Below are positions 20,839 through 28,065 of a DNA stretch of 64,000 nt, in pieces (the first letter of the stretch is position 1; every line of letters begins with the position of its first letter). The notes below the pieces were generated by a model that saw only the letters and a list, made by a program, of their open reading frames with translations, searched no databases and was not told the DNA's origin. Location: assembly GCF_002795245.1 (NCBI RefSeq), contig NZ_PGVG01000034.1:1-64000 (forward strand), in the 5' to 3' direction. Made by a program: the position numbers and the translations under genes. Source of the DNA: Bradyrhizobium forestalis (GTDB lineage: Bacteria; Pseudomonadota; Alphaproteobacteria; Rhizobiales; Xanthobacteraceae).

Positions 20839-22470
20839 ATGAATTATCAGCCCCGCGGCATCAACGCGCTCCAGCGCCCGTCCTCGTATCTGGACGAGGT
20901 CAAGGCGGCCCAGGCGCTCCTCGAGACCCAGCCGACTTGGAACGGCGTGTCGGCCGAGGCCGTCGCCCGCATGCGTCTGCAGAACCGCTTCAAGACCGGC
21001 CTCGACGTCGCCCGCTACACCGCGGCGTTGATGCGGGCCGACATGGCGGCCTATGACAAGGACCCGACCAAGTACACGCAGTCGCTGGGCTGCTGGCACG
21101 GCTTCATCGCCCAGCAGAAGCTGATCTCGGTCAAGAAGCACTTCGGCAAGACCGATCGCACCTATCTCTATCTCTCGGGCTGGATGATCGCGGCGCTGCG
21201 CTCCGAGTTCGGTCCGCTGCCCGACCAGTCGATGCACGAGAAGACCTCGGTGCCGGCGCTGATCGAGGAGCTCTACACCTTCCTGCGGCAGGCGGACTCG
21301 CGCGAGCTCAACGACATCTTCCGCAGCCTCGACAAGGCGCGCAAGGAAGGCGACAAGATCCGCGAGAAGGAGCTGATCGAGAAGATCGACAACTTCCAGA
21401 CCCATGTCGTGCCCGTCATCGCCGACATCGATGCCGGCTTCGGCAATGCGGAGGCGACCTATCTGCTCGCCAAGAAGATGATCGAAGCGGGCGCCTGCGC
21501 GCTGCAGATCGAGAACCAGGTCTCGGACGAGAAGCAGTGCGGCCACCAGGACGGCAAGGTCACCGTGCCGCATGAGGTCTTCCTGGCGAAGATCCGCGCC
21601 TGCCGCCACGCCTTCCTCGAGCTCGGCGTCGAAGACGGCGTCGTCGTGACCCGCACCGACTCGCTCGGCGCCGGCCTGACGCAGCAGATCGCCGTCAGCC
21701 ACAAGCCCGGCGACATCGGCGACCTCTACAACAGCTTCCTCGATTGCGAGGAAATCACGCCGGAGAACGCCCGCAACGGCGACGTCATCATCAACCGCAA
21801 CGGCAAGATGATGCGTCCGAAGCGGCTGCCCTCCAACCTCTACCAGTTCCGTCCCGGCACCGGTGCGGACCGCTGCGTGCTGGACTGCATCACCTCGCTG
21901 CAGAACGGCGCCGACCTGCTCTGGATCGAGACCGAGAAGCCGCATATCGAGCAGATCGCCAGCATGGTCGACCGCATCCGCAAGGTGGTTCCGAACGCCA
22001 AGCTCGCCTACAACAACTCGCCGTCGTTCAACTGGACCCTCAACTTCCGTTGGCAGGTCTACGACGCGATGAAGGAAGCGGGCCAGGACGTCAGCAAGTA
22101 CAACCGTGCCGAGCTGATGAAGGCGGAGTACGACGACACGCCGCTGGCGAAGGAAGCCGACGAGCGCATCCGCACCTTCCAGGCGGATTCGGCCAAGCGC
22201 GCCGGCATCTTCCACCACCTGATCACGCTGCCGACCTATCACACGGCCGCGCTGTCCACCGACAACCTCGCCAGGGAGTATTTCGGCGAGCAGGGTATGC
22301 TGGGCTACGTCAAGAACGTCCAGCGCGCCGAGATCCGTCAGGGCATCGCCTGCGTGAAGCACCAGAACATGGCCGGCTCCGACATCGGCGACGACCACAA
22401 GGAGTACTTCGCGGGTGAAGCTGCCCTGAAGGCGGGCGGCGCTCACAACACCATGAACCAGTTCGGCTAA
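20839..22470 (+). CDS. aceA: Isocitrate lyase (long form)
   Basis: A 543-residue isocitrate lyase, first enzyme of the glyoxylate shunt: isocitrate to glyoxylate and succinate. The active-site cysteine is in DEKQCGHQDGK (KQCGH about 232-236; relatives read KKCGH). The Mg/substrate segment IADIDAGFGNAEATYLLAKK and the later YNNSPSFNWTLNF and FHHLITLPTYHTAAL are family landmarks. The length above 500 residues matches the long bacterial class. The ATG at 20839 with AAAGGA upstream gives the family N-terminus MNYQPRGINALQRPS; the frame continues to 20695 but passes through the operator. A DUF4170 gene and a terminator follow. Confidence 0.95.
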   Translation: MNYQPRGINALQRPSSYLDEVKAAQALLETQPTWNGVSAEAVARMRLQNRFKTGLDVARYTAALMRADMAAYDKDPTKYTQSLGCWHGFIAQQKLISVKKHFGKTDRTYLYLSGWMIAALRSEFGPLPDQSMHEKTSVPALIEELYTFLRQADSRELNDIFRSLDKARKEGDKIREKELIEKIDNFQTHVVPVIADIDAGFGNAEATYLLAKKMIEAGACALQIENQVSDEKQCGHQDGKVTVPHEVFLAKIRACRHAFLELGVEDGVVVTRTDSLGAGLTQQIAVSHKPGDIGDLYNSFLDCEEITPENARNGDVIINRNGKMMRPKRLPSNLYQFRPGTGADRCVLDCITSLQNGADLLWIETEKPHIEQIASMVDRIRKVVPNAKLAYNNSPSFNWTLNFRWQVYDAMKEAGQDVSKYNRAELMKAEYDDTPLAKEADERIRTFQADSAKRAGIFHHLITLPTYHTAALSTDNLAREYFGEQGMLGYVKNVQRAEIRQGIACVKHQNMAGSDIGDDHKEYFAGEAALKAGGAHNTMNQFG

Positions 22471-22501
22471 CGCATCGCGAAAGTTCGAAAGGAAACTGAC
22501 A

Positions 22502-22714
22502 ATGACCAAAGGCAGCAATTTCTGGGTGATCGGCGGCGAGTTCGGTTCGATGAACTTCCACAAGCTCGTGGAAGGCTCGGCCCAGGTCAAAGGTCCGTTC
22601 AAGTCCCGCAAGGAAGCCGAGGACTGCTGGCGCGAGGTGTCGGAAGAGAGCCGCCACAAGGCCGGTGTCCGCTTCTCGATCGTGGAAGAGCCGCAGCGCG
22701 CCCCGGCAGCCTGA
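22502..22714 (+). CDS. DUF4170 family small protein
   Basis: A 70-residue protein, MTKGSNFWVIGGEFGSMNFH, with KGPFKSRKEAEDCWREVS, matching DUF4170. Function unknown; the compact beta-alpha plan and length are normal. It follows aceA by 31 bases with AAAGGAAAC upstream, and a terminator comes after, so it is probably co-transcribed with aceA. Confidence 0.82.
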   Translation: MTKGSNFWVIGGEFGSMNFHKLVEGSAQVKGPFKSRKEAEDCWREVSEESRHKAGVRFSIVEEPQRAPAA

Positions 22715-22752
22715 TCAGGCGGCAGCCGAGCTGAATTAAGAAGACGTCCAAG

Positions 22753-22803
22753 GACGGATGGTCCCATCCAGGCCTCAAGCCTGGGTGGGATCGTCTGTTT
22801 TTG
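22753..22803 (+). terminator. Terminator after aceA and the DUF4170 gene
   Basis: A long hairpin: GGTCCCATCCAGGC pairs with GCCTGGGTGGGATC around loop CTCAA, closed outside by GAC and GTC, then a TTTTT tract to 22803. Confidence 0.85.
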
Positions 22804-22911
22804 GTACAGGTGAAACGGCTGTGGGTGCCGTAAGTATCTGGAATTGTGGGTCTTTGCGGAGGGGGTGGTTGCTGATAGGTTAATGAAGGAAAGTCGAGGA
22901 CGAGGCCGACA

Positions 22912-23463
22912 ATGTCAGAGCCCGAGACCAGCGGGACCCATCCCGGCCAGCCGCGCCCGGTGCGGCTGCGCGACGCGCTGCTGCGCGCACGGATCGAGGC
23001 CGCCGACCGGACCGGCGTCGTCGTCGATCTCAGGGACGCCGAGGTGGCGCGGCTCGAGATCCTCAACGATGCGCTCGATCCCCTGTTCGCGCAGGTGCCT
23101 GATAAGGTCGACCTGTTCGATCGCGGCATCAGCCAGGGCGATACGCCGAGACTGTGGATCGACGTCGTCGCCCACATCGTGATGGGGCGCGACAAGCGGA
23201 TGTACCGCTTCGTCCAGGACACCCGCTTCGGTCGCATCGTGCTCGCCGAATCGCACGACACCGCTGTGATCGTCGAGGCCGTCACCGACTATGTCGCGCG
23301 CCGCATGGTCGAGCGCGAGCGTGCGATGGTGGTCCCGCCCGAACCGAAGCCCGAGGCGGCGCCGCCGCGTCGCTCGCGCGTGTGGCCGTTCGTGTTTGGG
23401 TTTGTGCTCGGTGCCGCCGCGTTGTTCGGCGTCGCCGTGCTGGCGGTTTTGCGGAGCTGGTGA
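22912..23463 (+). CDS. Hypothetical protein with C-terminal membrane anchor
   Basis: A 183-residue protein of no family I recognise. The N-terminal 130 residues are charged and look globular (RLRDALLRARIEAADRTGVV and LRDAEVARLEILNDALDPLF). A proline-rich basic linker (PPEPKPEAAPPRRSRVWP) leads to one C-terminal transmembrane helix (FVFGFVLGAAALFGVAVLAV). The topology suggests a tail-anchored inner-membrane protein with a cytoplasmic domain. A family C repeat follows its stop at once. Confidence 0.72.
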   Translation: MSEPETSGTHPGQPRPVRLRDALLRARIEAADRTGVVVDLRDAEVARLEILNDALDPLFAQVPDKVDLFDRGISQGDTPRLWIDVVAHIVMGRDKRMYRFVQDTRFGRIVLAESHDTAVIVEAVTDYVARRMVERERAMVVPPEPKPEAAPPRRSRVWPFVFGFVLGAAALFGVAVLAVLRSW

Positions 23464-23476
23464 ATTTTTCTCCGCC

Positions 23477-23580
23477 GTCATTCCGGGGCATGCGAAGCAT
23501 GAACCCGGAATCCATTTATCCACCAACTCTGCCGCCCGATGGATTCCGGGCTCGCGCCGTTGGCGCGCCCCGGAATGACG
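23477..23580. repeat. Interspersed palindromic repeat, family C copy 1
   Basis: The ends read GTCATTCCGGGGC and GCGCCCCGGAATGACG, with inner arms CCCGGAATCCAT and ATGGATTCCGGG. A second copy is at 60712-60818. Confidence 0.85.
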
Positions 23581-23588
23581 GCGTGGGA

Positions 23589-24488
23589 CTAAATCAACCT
23601 TGCCTGCTTGATCTCTCGAATCTGAAATCCAGCCCCCAGCCCCCGCACCGTCTGTTCGCAGCGCCAGCCGGCATTGTCTTTCTCGATTTTGAACAAATTA
23701 TACGCCGCCGCGGGATAGCGTCCGTGCGCGAGCGCGGAGGCCGAGGGCACGCCGAGCGCGGGAATGTTGCCGTTCGGCCCCTCGAACCACATCGTCGAAT
23801 GAATGTGGTCGTGCCCGTGCAGGATCAGCTCGACGCCGTGGCGCTTGAGCAGCGCCAGCAGGTCGGCAGAGTCCGTCATCCGCTTCTGGCGCGCATCGGA
23901 CTTGAGGGGATGATGCACCAGCAGCACGCGGAAGACATCCTCCGTCGCGAGCCGTTCGAGCACCTCCGCGAGCGCGGCGAGCTGATCGCGCCCGAGCGTG
24001 CCGGTCGCCATCAGCGGCAGGGTCGGCACCGCCGTGGACAGGCTGATCAGCGCCAGCGGCCCGCGCCGGCGCACGGCGGGAAAGGCCGCGGCGCCAGGCG
24101 TGTCCGCGGCGATGTAGTGCAGGAACGTCTCGCCGAAGCGATGACGCGTCGCGCTGACATAGGCGTCGTGATTGCCGGGAATCGCGGTCACGCGGTCGGG
24201 CGGGCCGACGCTTTCGAGCCAGGACAGGGCCGGCGCGAATTCCGCCTCCAGCGCCAGGTTGACGAGATCGCCCGTCACCGCGATGTGGTCGGGCGCCTGC
24301 GCCTTCATGTCGGCGACCAGTGCGTCGAGAACCTCGCGGCGCTGGTACTTGTGGCGGTTGCGCGTCCAGTTGACGTAGCCGAGCGCGCGCTTGCCCGCGA
24401 GCTCGATCAGCCGCGGCTTCGGCAAGGGCGCTAGATGCGGATCGGACAGATGGGCGAGCGTGAAGGGGGCCAGCGTGTTGTGAGTCAT
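23589..24488 (-). CDS. Metallophosphoesterase (calcineurin-like)
   Basis: A 299-residue binuclear metallophosphoesterase. The metal motifs appear in order: HLSDPHL (D-x-H, about 14-20), VTGDLVN (about 71-77), IPGNHDAY (about 102-109), LVHHPL and LHGHDHIHS. The pattern is that of the class III cyclic nucleotide phosphodiesterase and related hydrolases, but its substrate is undetermined. It starts MTHNTLAPFTLAHLSD and has no signal peptide, so it is cytoplasmic. It is divergent from the NUDIX gene. Confidence 0.9.
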   Translation of the reverse strand: MTHNTLAPFTLAHLSDPHLAPLPKPRLIELAGKRALGYVNWTRNRHKYQRREVLDALVADMKAQAPDHIAVTGDLVNLALEAEFAPALSWLESVGPPDRVTAIPGNHDAYVSATRHRFGETFLHYIAADTPGAAAFPAVRRRGPLALISLSTAVPTLPLMATGTLGRDQLAALAEVLERLATEDVFRVLLVHHPLKSDARQKRMTDSADLLALLKRHGVELILHGHDHIHSTMWFEGPNGNIPALGVPSASALAHGRYPAAAYNLFKIEKDNAGWRCEQTVRGLGAGFQIREIKQARLI

Positions 24489-24580
24489 GGCGCGCGATTG
24501 CCTCGCTATTGCTCCGCTGTAATGGCAAGGTCGCGAGGAACGCGCAAGCAGGGCCTGAATCGCGGCCGCAAGGAAGTCTG

Positions 24581-25072
24581 ATGGGAGAACGTCTGAACCA
24601 GGTCCGACGGAAATTCGAGCCGTTGCTGCGGCGGATCTTCCATGTCTATTTCCTGCTCGTCCGCGGCATGACGCTCGGCGTCCGCGCCGTGGTGCTGGAT
24701 GCCGAGGACCGGGTCTTCCTGGTCAGGCACAGCTACGTCAGCGGCTGGTACCTGCCGGGCGGCGGCGTCGATCTCGGTGAGGCCATGGAAGAGGCGCTGC
24801 GGCGCGAGCTCAAGGAGGAAGGCGATATCGATCTCACCGGCGAGGCGGCCCTGCACGGCATCTTCCTCAACAGCCACGTCTCCCGCCGCGACCACGTCGC
24901 GGTCTACGTGGTCAGGCAATTCAGGCAGGATCGCCCGCCCGAGCCCAACCGCGAGATCGTCGAATGCGGCTTCTTCGCCATCACCGCGCTGCCCGAGGGG
25001 ACCACGCCCGGCACGCGGCTGCGGATCGCGGAAGTGCTGGATGGCAAGCCCCCGATTGCGACGTGGCGCTGA
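24581..25072 (+). CDS. NUDIX hydrolase
   Basis: A 163-residue NUDIX pyrophosphohydrolase. The Nudix box reads GGVDLGEAMEEALRRELKEE followed by GDI, matching G-x5-E-x7-R-E-U-x-E-E-x-G-U except that the last G is replaced by D. LPGGGVDLG precedes the motif. The substrate class is not evident. The ATG at 24581 has AAGGAAG upstream; an earlier methionine at 24509 lies close to the divergent gene and is less likely. A membrane protein gene begins 48 bases downstream. Confidence 0.85.
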   Translation: MGERLNQVRRKFEPLLRRIFHVYFLLVRGMTLGVRAVVLDAEDRVFLVRHSYVSGWYLPGGGVDLGEAMEEALRRELKEEGDIDLTGEAALHGIFLNSHVSRRDHVAVYVVRQFRQDRPPEPNREIVECGFFAITALPEGTTPGTRLRIAEVLDGKPPIATWR

Positions 25073-25120
25073 GGGCGGCCTGTGCTAGTAACCGGCCCGA
25101 CGGACGCCACGGAAAACCGG

Positions 25121-26272
25121 ATGAAGATTGCCAAGCTCGCCTTCGGTCTGATCTGTCTTGCGATCCTCGCCAGCAACGTCGTCACGATGTCGCGCTGGAG
25201 CGAGGCGCGCGGGGTCTATGACGACATCTGCTATCTCAGGCAGGCGCATCTGTTCCAGCGCTTGGGGCTCGGTGGGCTCAACACCAATGCTGCTTTGGAT
25301 TACGACGGCTATTTCGAAGGCAAGATGAAACAGATCGCGTTCGCCGAATGGCAGGACCCGATCCGCTGGCCGTGCCACAACCCGATGCCGAGCGGCAAGG
25401 ACGTGATGCAATATCCGCCGGGCACGGGATTCCTGCTGGCGCTGTTTCCGGAAGGGCACCAGGTGGCGCCGCTCTACATCGCCGCGAGCCTGATCGTCTG
25501 CGGCCTTGCGCTGTCTGGCATTGCCATGGCACGCACGCTGCCCTCGCTCGTCGGTGCCGGCCTGTTCGGCGCGCTCGCCGTCTATCTCATGATCAACCCG
25601 GCCAAGGCGAGCTATTCGGTGGCGCCGACCATGGCGGTGTGCGCCGTCGCGGGCTTCCTGACGGCGTTGTGGCTGACCAGGGAGAAACGCAGCGTGCTGC
25701 TGATTGCGCTGATTGGCCTCCTGCTCGGCGCGTCGGTCAATTTCAGATTGCCGAATGCGCTGCTCGCGGCCGGCTATGCCATCTATCTGGCCGTCGCGTT
25801 CCTGCGGATGCGGACGCTGTCGGCCTTCGCGCAGGGGCTCGGCTTCGCCGCCGCTGTCCTCGTCGGCATGGCCCCGACCTTGCTCGCCCAGGCCGTCAAC
25901 GCCGGCAGCCCGCTGGCCACGACCTACGGCAGTGCCGATGTGGTTGCGCCGGCCTTCGACCTTGCCGTGCTCGGTCAGTACGTGCGCGACATGCAATTCG
26001 TGCTGATCGTGCTGGCGATCGGCTCCACGGCCTGGCTGCTGCGGGTAGGTCAGGGGAGCGTACGGCAGGTGGCCCTCGTCGTCGCCGGCAATCTCGTCGT
26101 CAACCTCGGCTTCTTCCTGAGCCATCCGATCTTCACGCCCTATTACATCGTGCCGATCGCGATGCTCTCCCTGTGGAGCACCTCGTTCGCCCGGCTGATG
26201 CAGCCGGAGCAGGTACGGCAGGCTGCGTCGCTCGGGCGCGAGCCGACAAGCCTCGGAGTGCCGTCGCGGTGA
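25121..26272 (+). CDS. Multispanning membrane protein, possible GT-C-like
   Basis: A 383-residue membrane protein with roughly nine hydrophobic segments. An N-terminal anchor is followed by a loop with DDICYLRQAHLFQRLGLGG and CHNPMPSGKDVMQYPPGTGF, then helices such as PLYIAASLIVCGLALSGIAM and VLLIALIGLLLGASVNFRLP. The arrangement, and its position directly before a GT2 enzyme (GTGA overlap), suggest a polyprenyl-phosphate-sugar-dependent glycosyltransferase. It has no clear signature, so this is inference. ATG 25121 is chosen over an upstream GTG because it begins the first hydrophobic segment. Confidence 0.7.
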   Translation: MKIAKLAFGLICLAILASNVVTMSRWSEARGVYDDICYLRQAHLFQRLGLGGLNTNAALDYDGYFEGKMKQIAFAEWQDPIRWPCHNPMPSGKDVMQYPPGTGFLLALFPEGHQVAPLYIAASLIVCGLALSGIAMARTLPSLVGAGLFGALAVYLMINPAKASYSVAPTMAVCAVAGFLTALWLTREKRSVLLIALIGLLLGASVNFRLPNALLAAGYAIYLAVAFLRMRTLSAFAQGLGFAAAVLVGMAPTLLAQAVNAGSPLATTYGSADVVAPAFDLAVLGQYVRDMQFVLIVLAIGSTAWLLRVGQGSVRQVALVVAGNLVVNLGFFLSHPIFTPYYIVPIAMLSLWSTSFARLMQPEQVRQAASLGREPTSLGVPSR

Positions 26273-27210
26273 CCTCAACGCAACTTCGCATCGCCGTGCT
26301 GGTGCCCTGCTACAACGAGGAGGCGGCGGTCGCGGCCGTCGTTGCCGGTTTCCGCAAGGCGCTGCCCTCGGCGGAGATCTACGTCTACGACAACAATTCG
26401 CGCGACCGTACCGCCGCGGTCGCGTGCGAAGCCGGCGCGATCGTGCGCAGCGAGCGCCGGCAGGGCAAGGGTCACGTCGTGCGCCGCATGTTCGCGGACG
26501 TCGAGGCCGACGTCTATGTGCTGGTCGACGGCGATGCCACCTACGATGCGCCGAGCGCACCACGCATGATCGACAGGCTGCTCGACGATCATCTCGACAT
26601 GGTGGTCGGCCTTCGCGTCGATCAGGTCCCGGCCGCCTACCGGCTTGGCCATCGCACTGGCAACCGCATGCTGACCGGCTTCCTGTCGTCGACCTTCGGT
26701 CACGCTTTCAAGGATATCCTGTCCGGCTACCGGGTGTTCTCACGCCGCTTCGTCAAATCCTTCCCCGTCCTCTCCGACGGTTTCGAGATCGAGACCGAGC
26801 TCGCGGTCTATGCGCTGGAATTGTCGCTGCCGGTCGCCGAGGTCGAGACGCCCTATTACGCGCGCCCCGAAGGCTCGTTCTCGAAGCTCAACACCTGGCG
26901 CGACGGCCTTCGCATCCTCGGCACCATGCTGAAGCTCTACCGTTCGGAGCGGCCGTTGCGCTTCTTCACGGCGATCGGAATCCTGCTGGCGCTGGTCTCG
27001 GTGATCCTCGCGATCCCGATCGTGATCACCTTCATCGAGACCGGCCTCGTGCCGCGGCTGCCCACCGCCGTGCTGTCGATGGGCCTGATGATCATGGCCC
27101 TGCTGTCGGCGTCGTCGGGGCTCGTGCTCGACACGGTCACGCGAGGGCGGCGGGAGATGAAGATGCTGGCCTACCTGTCCCAGCCGGCGTTGAAACGGGA
27201 CGCAGGTTGA
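26269..27210 (+). CDS. Glycosyltransferase family 2, polyprenyl-phosphate sugar type
   Basis: A 313-residue GT2 enzyme. The catalytic half has VLVPCYNEEAAVAAVVAGF (about 10-28), VYDNNSRDRT and the DXD-like VDGDATYDA (about 85-93), then GYRVFSRRFVKSFPVLSDGF with the acceptor/base motif. Two C-terminal membrane helices (AIGILLALVSVILAIPIVIT; LPTAVLSMGLMIMALLSASS) tether it, like dolichol/undecaprenyl-phosphate mannosyl- or glucosyltransferases. It starts at GTG, overlapping the previous stop as GTGA, with GGAG at 26254-26257. The pair probably builds and uses a lipid-linked sugar for an envelope glycan. Confidence 0.85.
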   Translation: MTSTQLRIAVLVPCYNEEAAVAAVVAGFRKALPSAEIYVYDNNSRDRTAAVACEAGAIVRSERRQGKGHVVRRMFADVEADVYVLVDGDATYDAPSAPRMIDRLLDDHLDMVVGLRVDQVPAAYRLGHRTGNRMLTGFLSSTFGHAFKDILSGYRVFSRRFVKSFPVLSDGFEIETELAVYALELSLPVAEVETPYYARPEGSFSKLNTWRDGLRILGTMLKLYRSERPLRFFTAIGILLALVSVILAIPIVITFIETGLVPRLPTAVLSMGLMIMALLSASSGLVLDTVTRGRREMKMLAYLSQPALKRDAG

Positions 27211-27270
27211 GCCAAGGCTGCATCACCTCTCTCGCTGGGGCCTGGCAATCGGAACGGTCTGAGCAAGCGC

Positions 27271-27403
27271 CCCGTCCTTCGAGACGACCGCTGCGCGGTC
27301 TCCTCAGGATGAGGCTAATTGGCACGGGACCTGCTGAAACTGCTGCCGCACACTCCGCCCTCATCCTGAGGAGCCCGCCCAAAGCGGGCGTCTCGAAGGA
27401 TGG
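27271..27403. repeat. Interspersed palindromic repeat, family A copy 1
   Basis: The ends read CGTCCTTCGAGACG and CGTCTCGAAGGATGG, with inner arms CTCCTCAGGATGAGG and CCTCATCCTGAGGAG. A near-identical copy is at 43261-43392. The open frames running across both copies are by-products of the repeat, not genes. Confidence 0.85.
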
Positions 27404-27515
27404 CTGCAGGGAAACGCTCTCAAATGCGCTAGCTCTGCTGCTGGGGAGAGGCGAACCCGGGCGCTGACACCGCCCATGGACCTTCGCATGCGCAAGTGCT
27501 ACTCCGCGAATTGAC

Positions 27516-28025
27516 ATGAACGATCTCTCAGTGACCATCCTTCCCGAGGCCGCCGGCGACGCTCAGGCGATCGAGCGGCTGCACGAACGTACCTTCGGCC
27601 CCGGCCGCTTCGTGCTGAGCGCCTACCGGATTCGCGAGCACGTCGACCATCTGCTCGAACTGTCCTTCACCGCCCGCATCGGCACGCTGCTGGTCGGCTC
27701 GGTCAGGCAATTGCCGATCCTGATTGGCGACACGCCGGCGCTGCTGCTTGGGCCGCTCACCGTCGAGCCGCCGTTCCGCGACCGCGGCATCGGCCGTCTG
27801 TTGATGGAGCGCGCGCTGAAGGACGCCAGGGAAAAAGGTCATCGCCTCGTGCTCCTGGTCGGCGACGAGCCCTATTACAGCCGCGTCGGCTTCAAGCCGG
27901 TCCCCAAGGGCCGTGTCACCATGCCGGGCCCCGTCGACGCCGCCCGCATCCTGGTGTTCGAGCTGGTCGACGGCGCCTTCGAAGGCGTGTCGGGCGCGGT
28001 CGGCCCCGACTGGAGCAAGGCGTAG
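27516..28025 (+). CDS. GNAT-family N-acetyltransferase
   Basis: A 169-residue GNAT acetyltransferase of the YhbS/COG3153 kind. The N-terminal part is MNDLSVTILPEAAGDAQAIE, followed by LLLGPLTVEPPFRDRGIGRL, which contains the acetyl-CoA pyrophosphate loop R-D-R-G-I-G, and GDEPYYSRVGFKPVPKG. Such enzymes transfer acetyl to amines of small molecules or protein N-termini; the target is unknown. Its tail (EGVSGAVGPDWSKA) runs into the convergent hairpin at 28034. Confidence 0.88.
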   Translation: MNDLSVTILPEAAGDAQAIERLHERTFGPGRFVLSAYRIREHVDHLLELSFTARIGTLLVGSVRQLPILIGDTPALLLGPLTVEPPFRDRGIGRLLMERALKDAREKGHRLVLLVGDEPYYSRVGFKPVPKGRVTMPGPVDAARILVFELVDGAFEGVSGAVGPDWSKA

Positions 28026-28033
28026 CGGCGCCT

Positions 28034-28055
28034 GTCGGGGCCCGTAGGCCCCGAC
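28034..28055. terminator. Convergent hairpin, possible terminator
   Basis: A perfect 9-bp stem, GTCGGGGCC (28034-28042) and GGCCCCGAC (28047-28055) around CGTA, lies between the GNAT gene and the convergent receptor gene. No T tract follows on either strand, so termination is not certain. Confidence 0.45.
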
Positions 28056-28065
28056 TGGCTCACGC

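Noticed and set aside
20755..22767. 670-codon open frame opposite aceA
   Set aside because: Antisense shadow with low-complexity Val/Asp/Arg composition; aceA on the other strand has full family motifs.
25085..26563. 492-codon minus-strand frame opposite the membrane protein and GT2 genes
   Set aside because: Arg/His-rich shadow without a domain; the plus-strand genes have hydrophobic helices and GT2 motifs.
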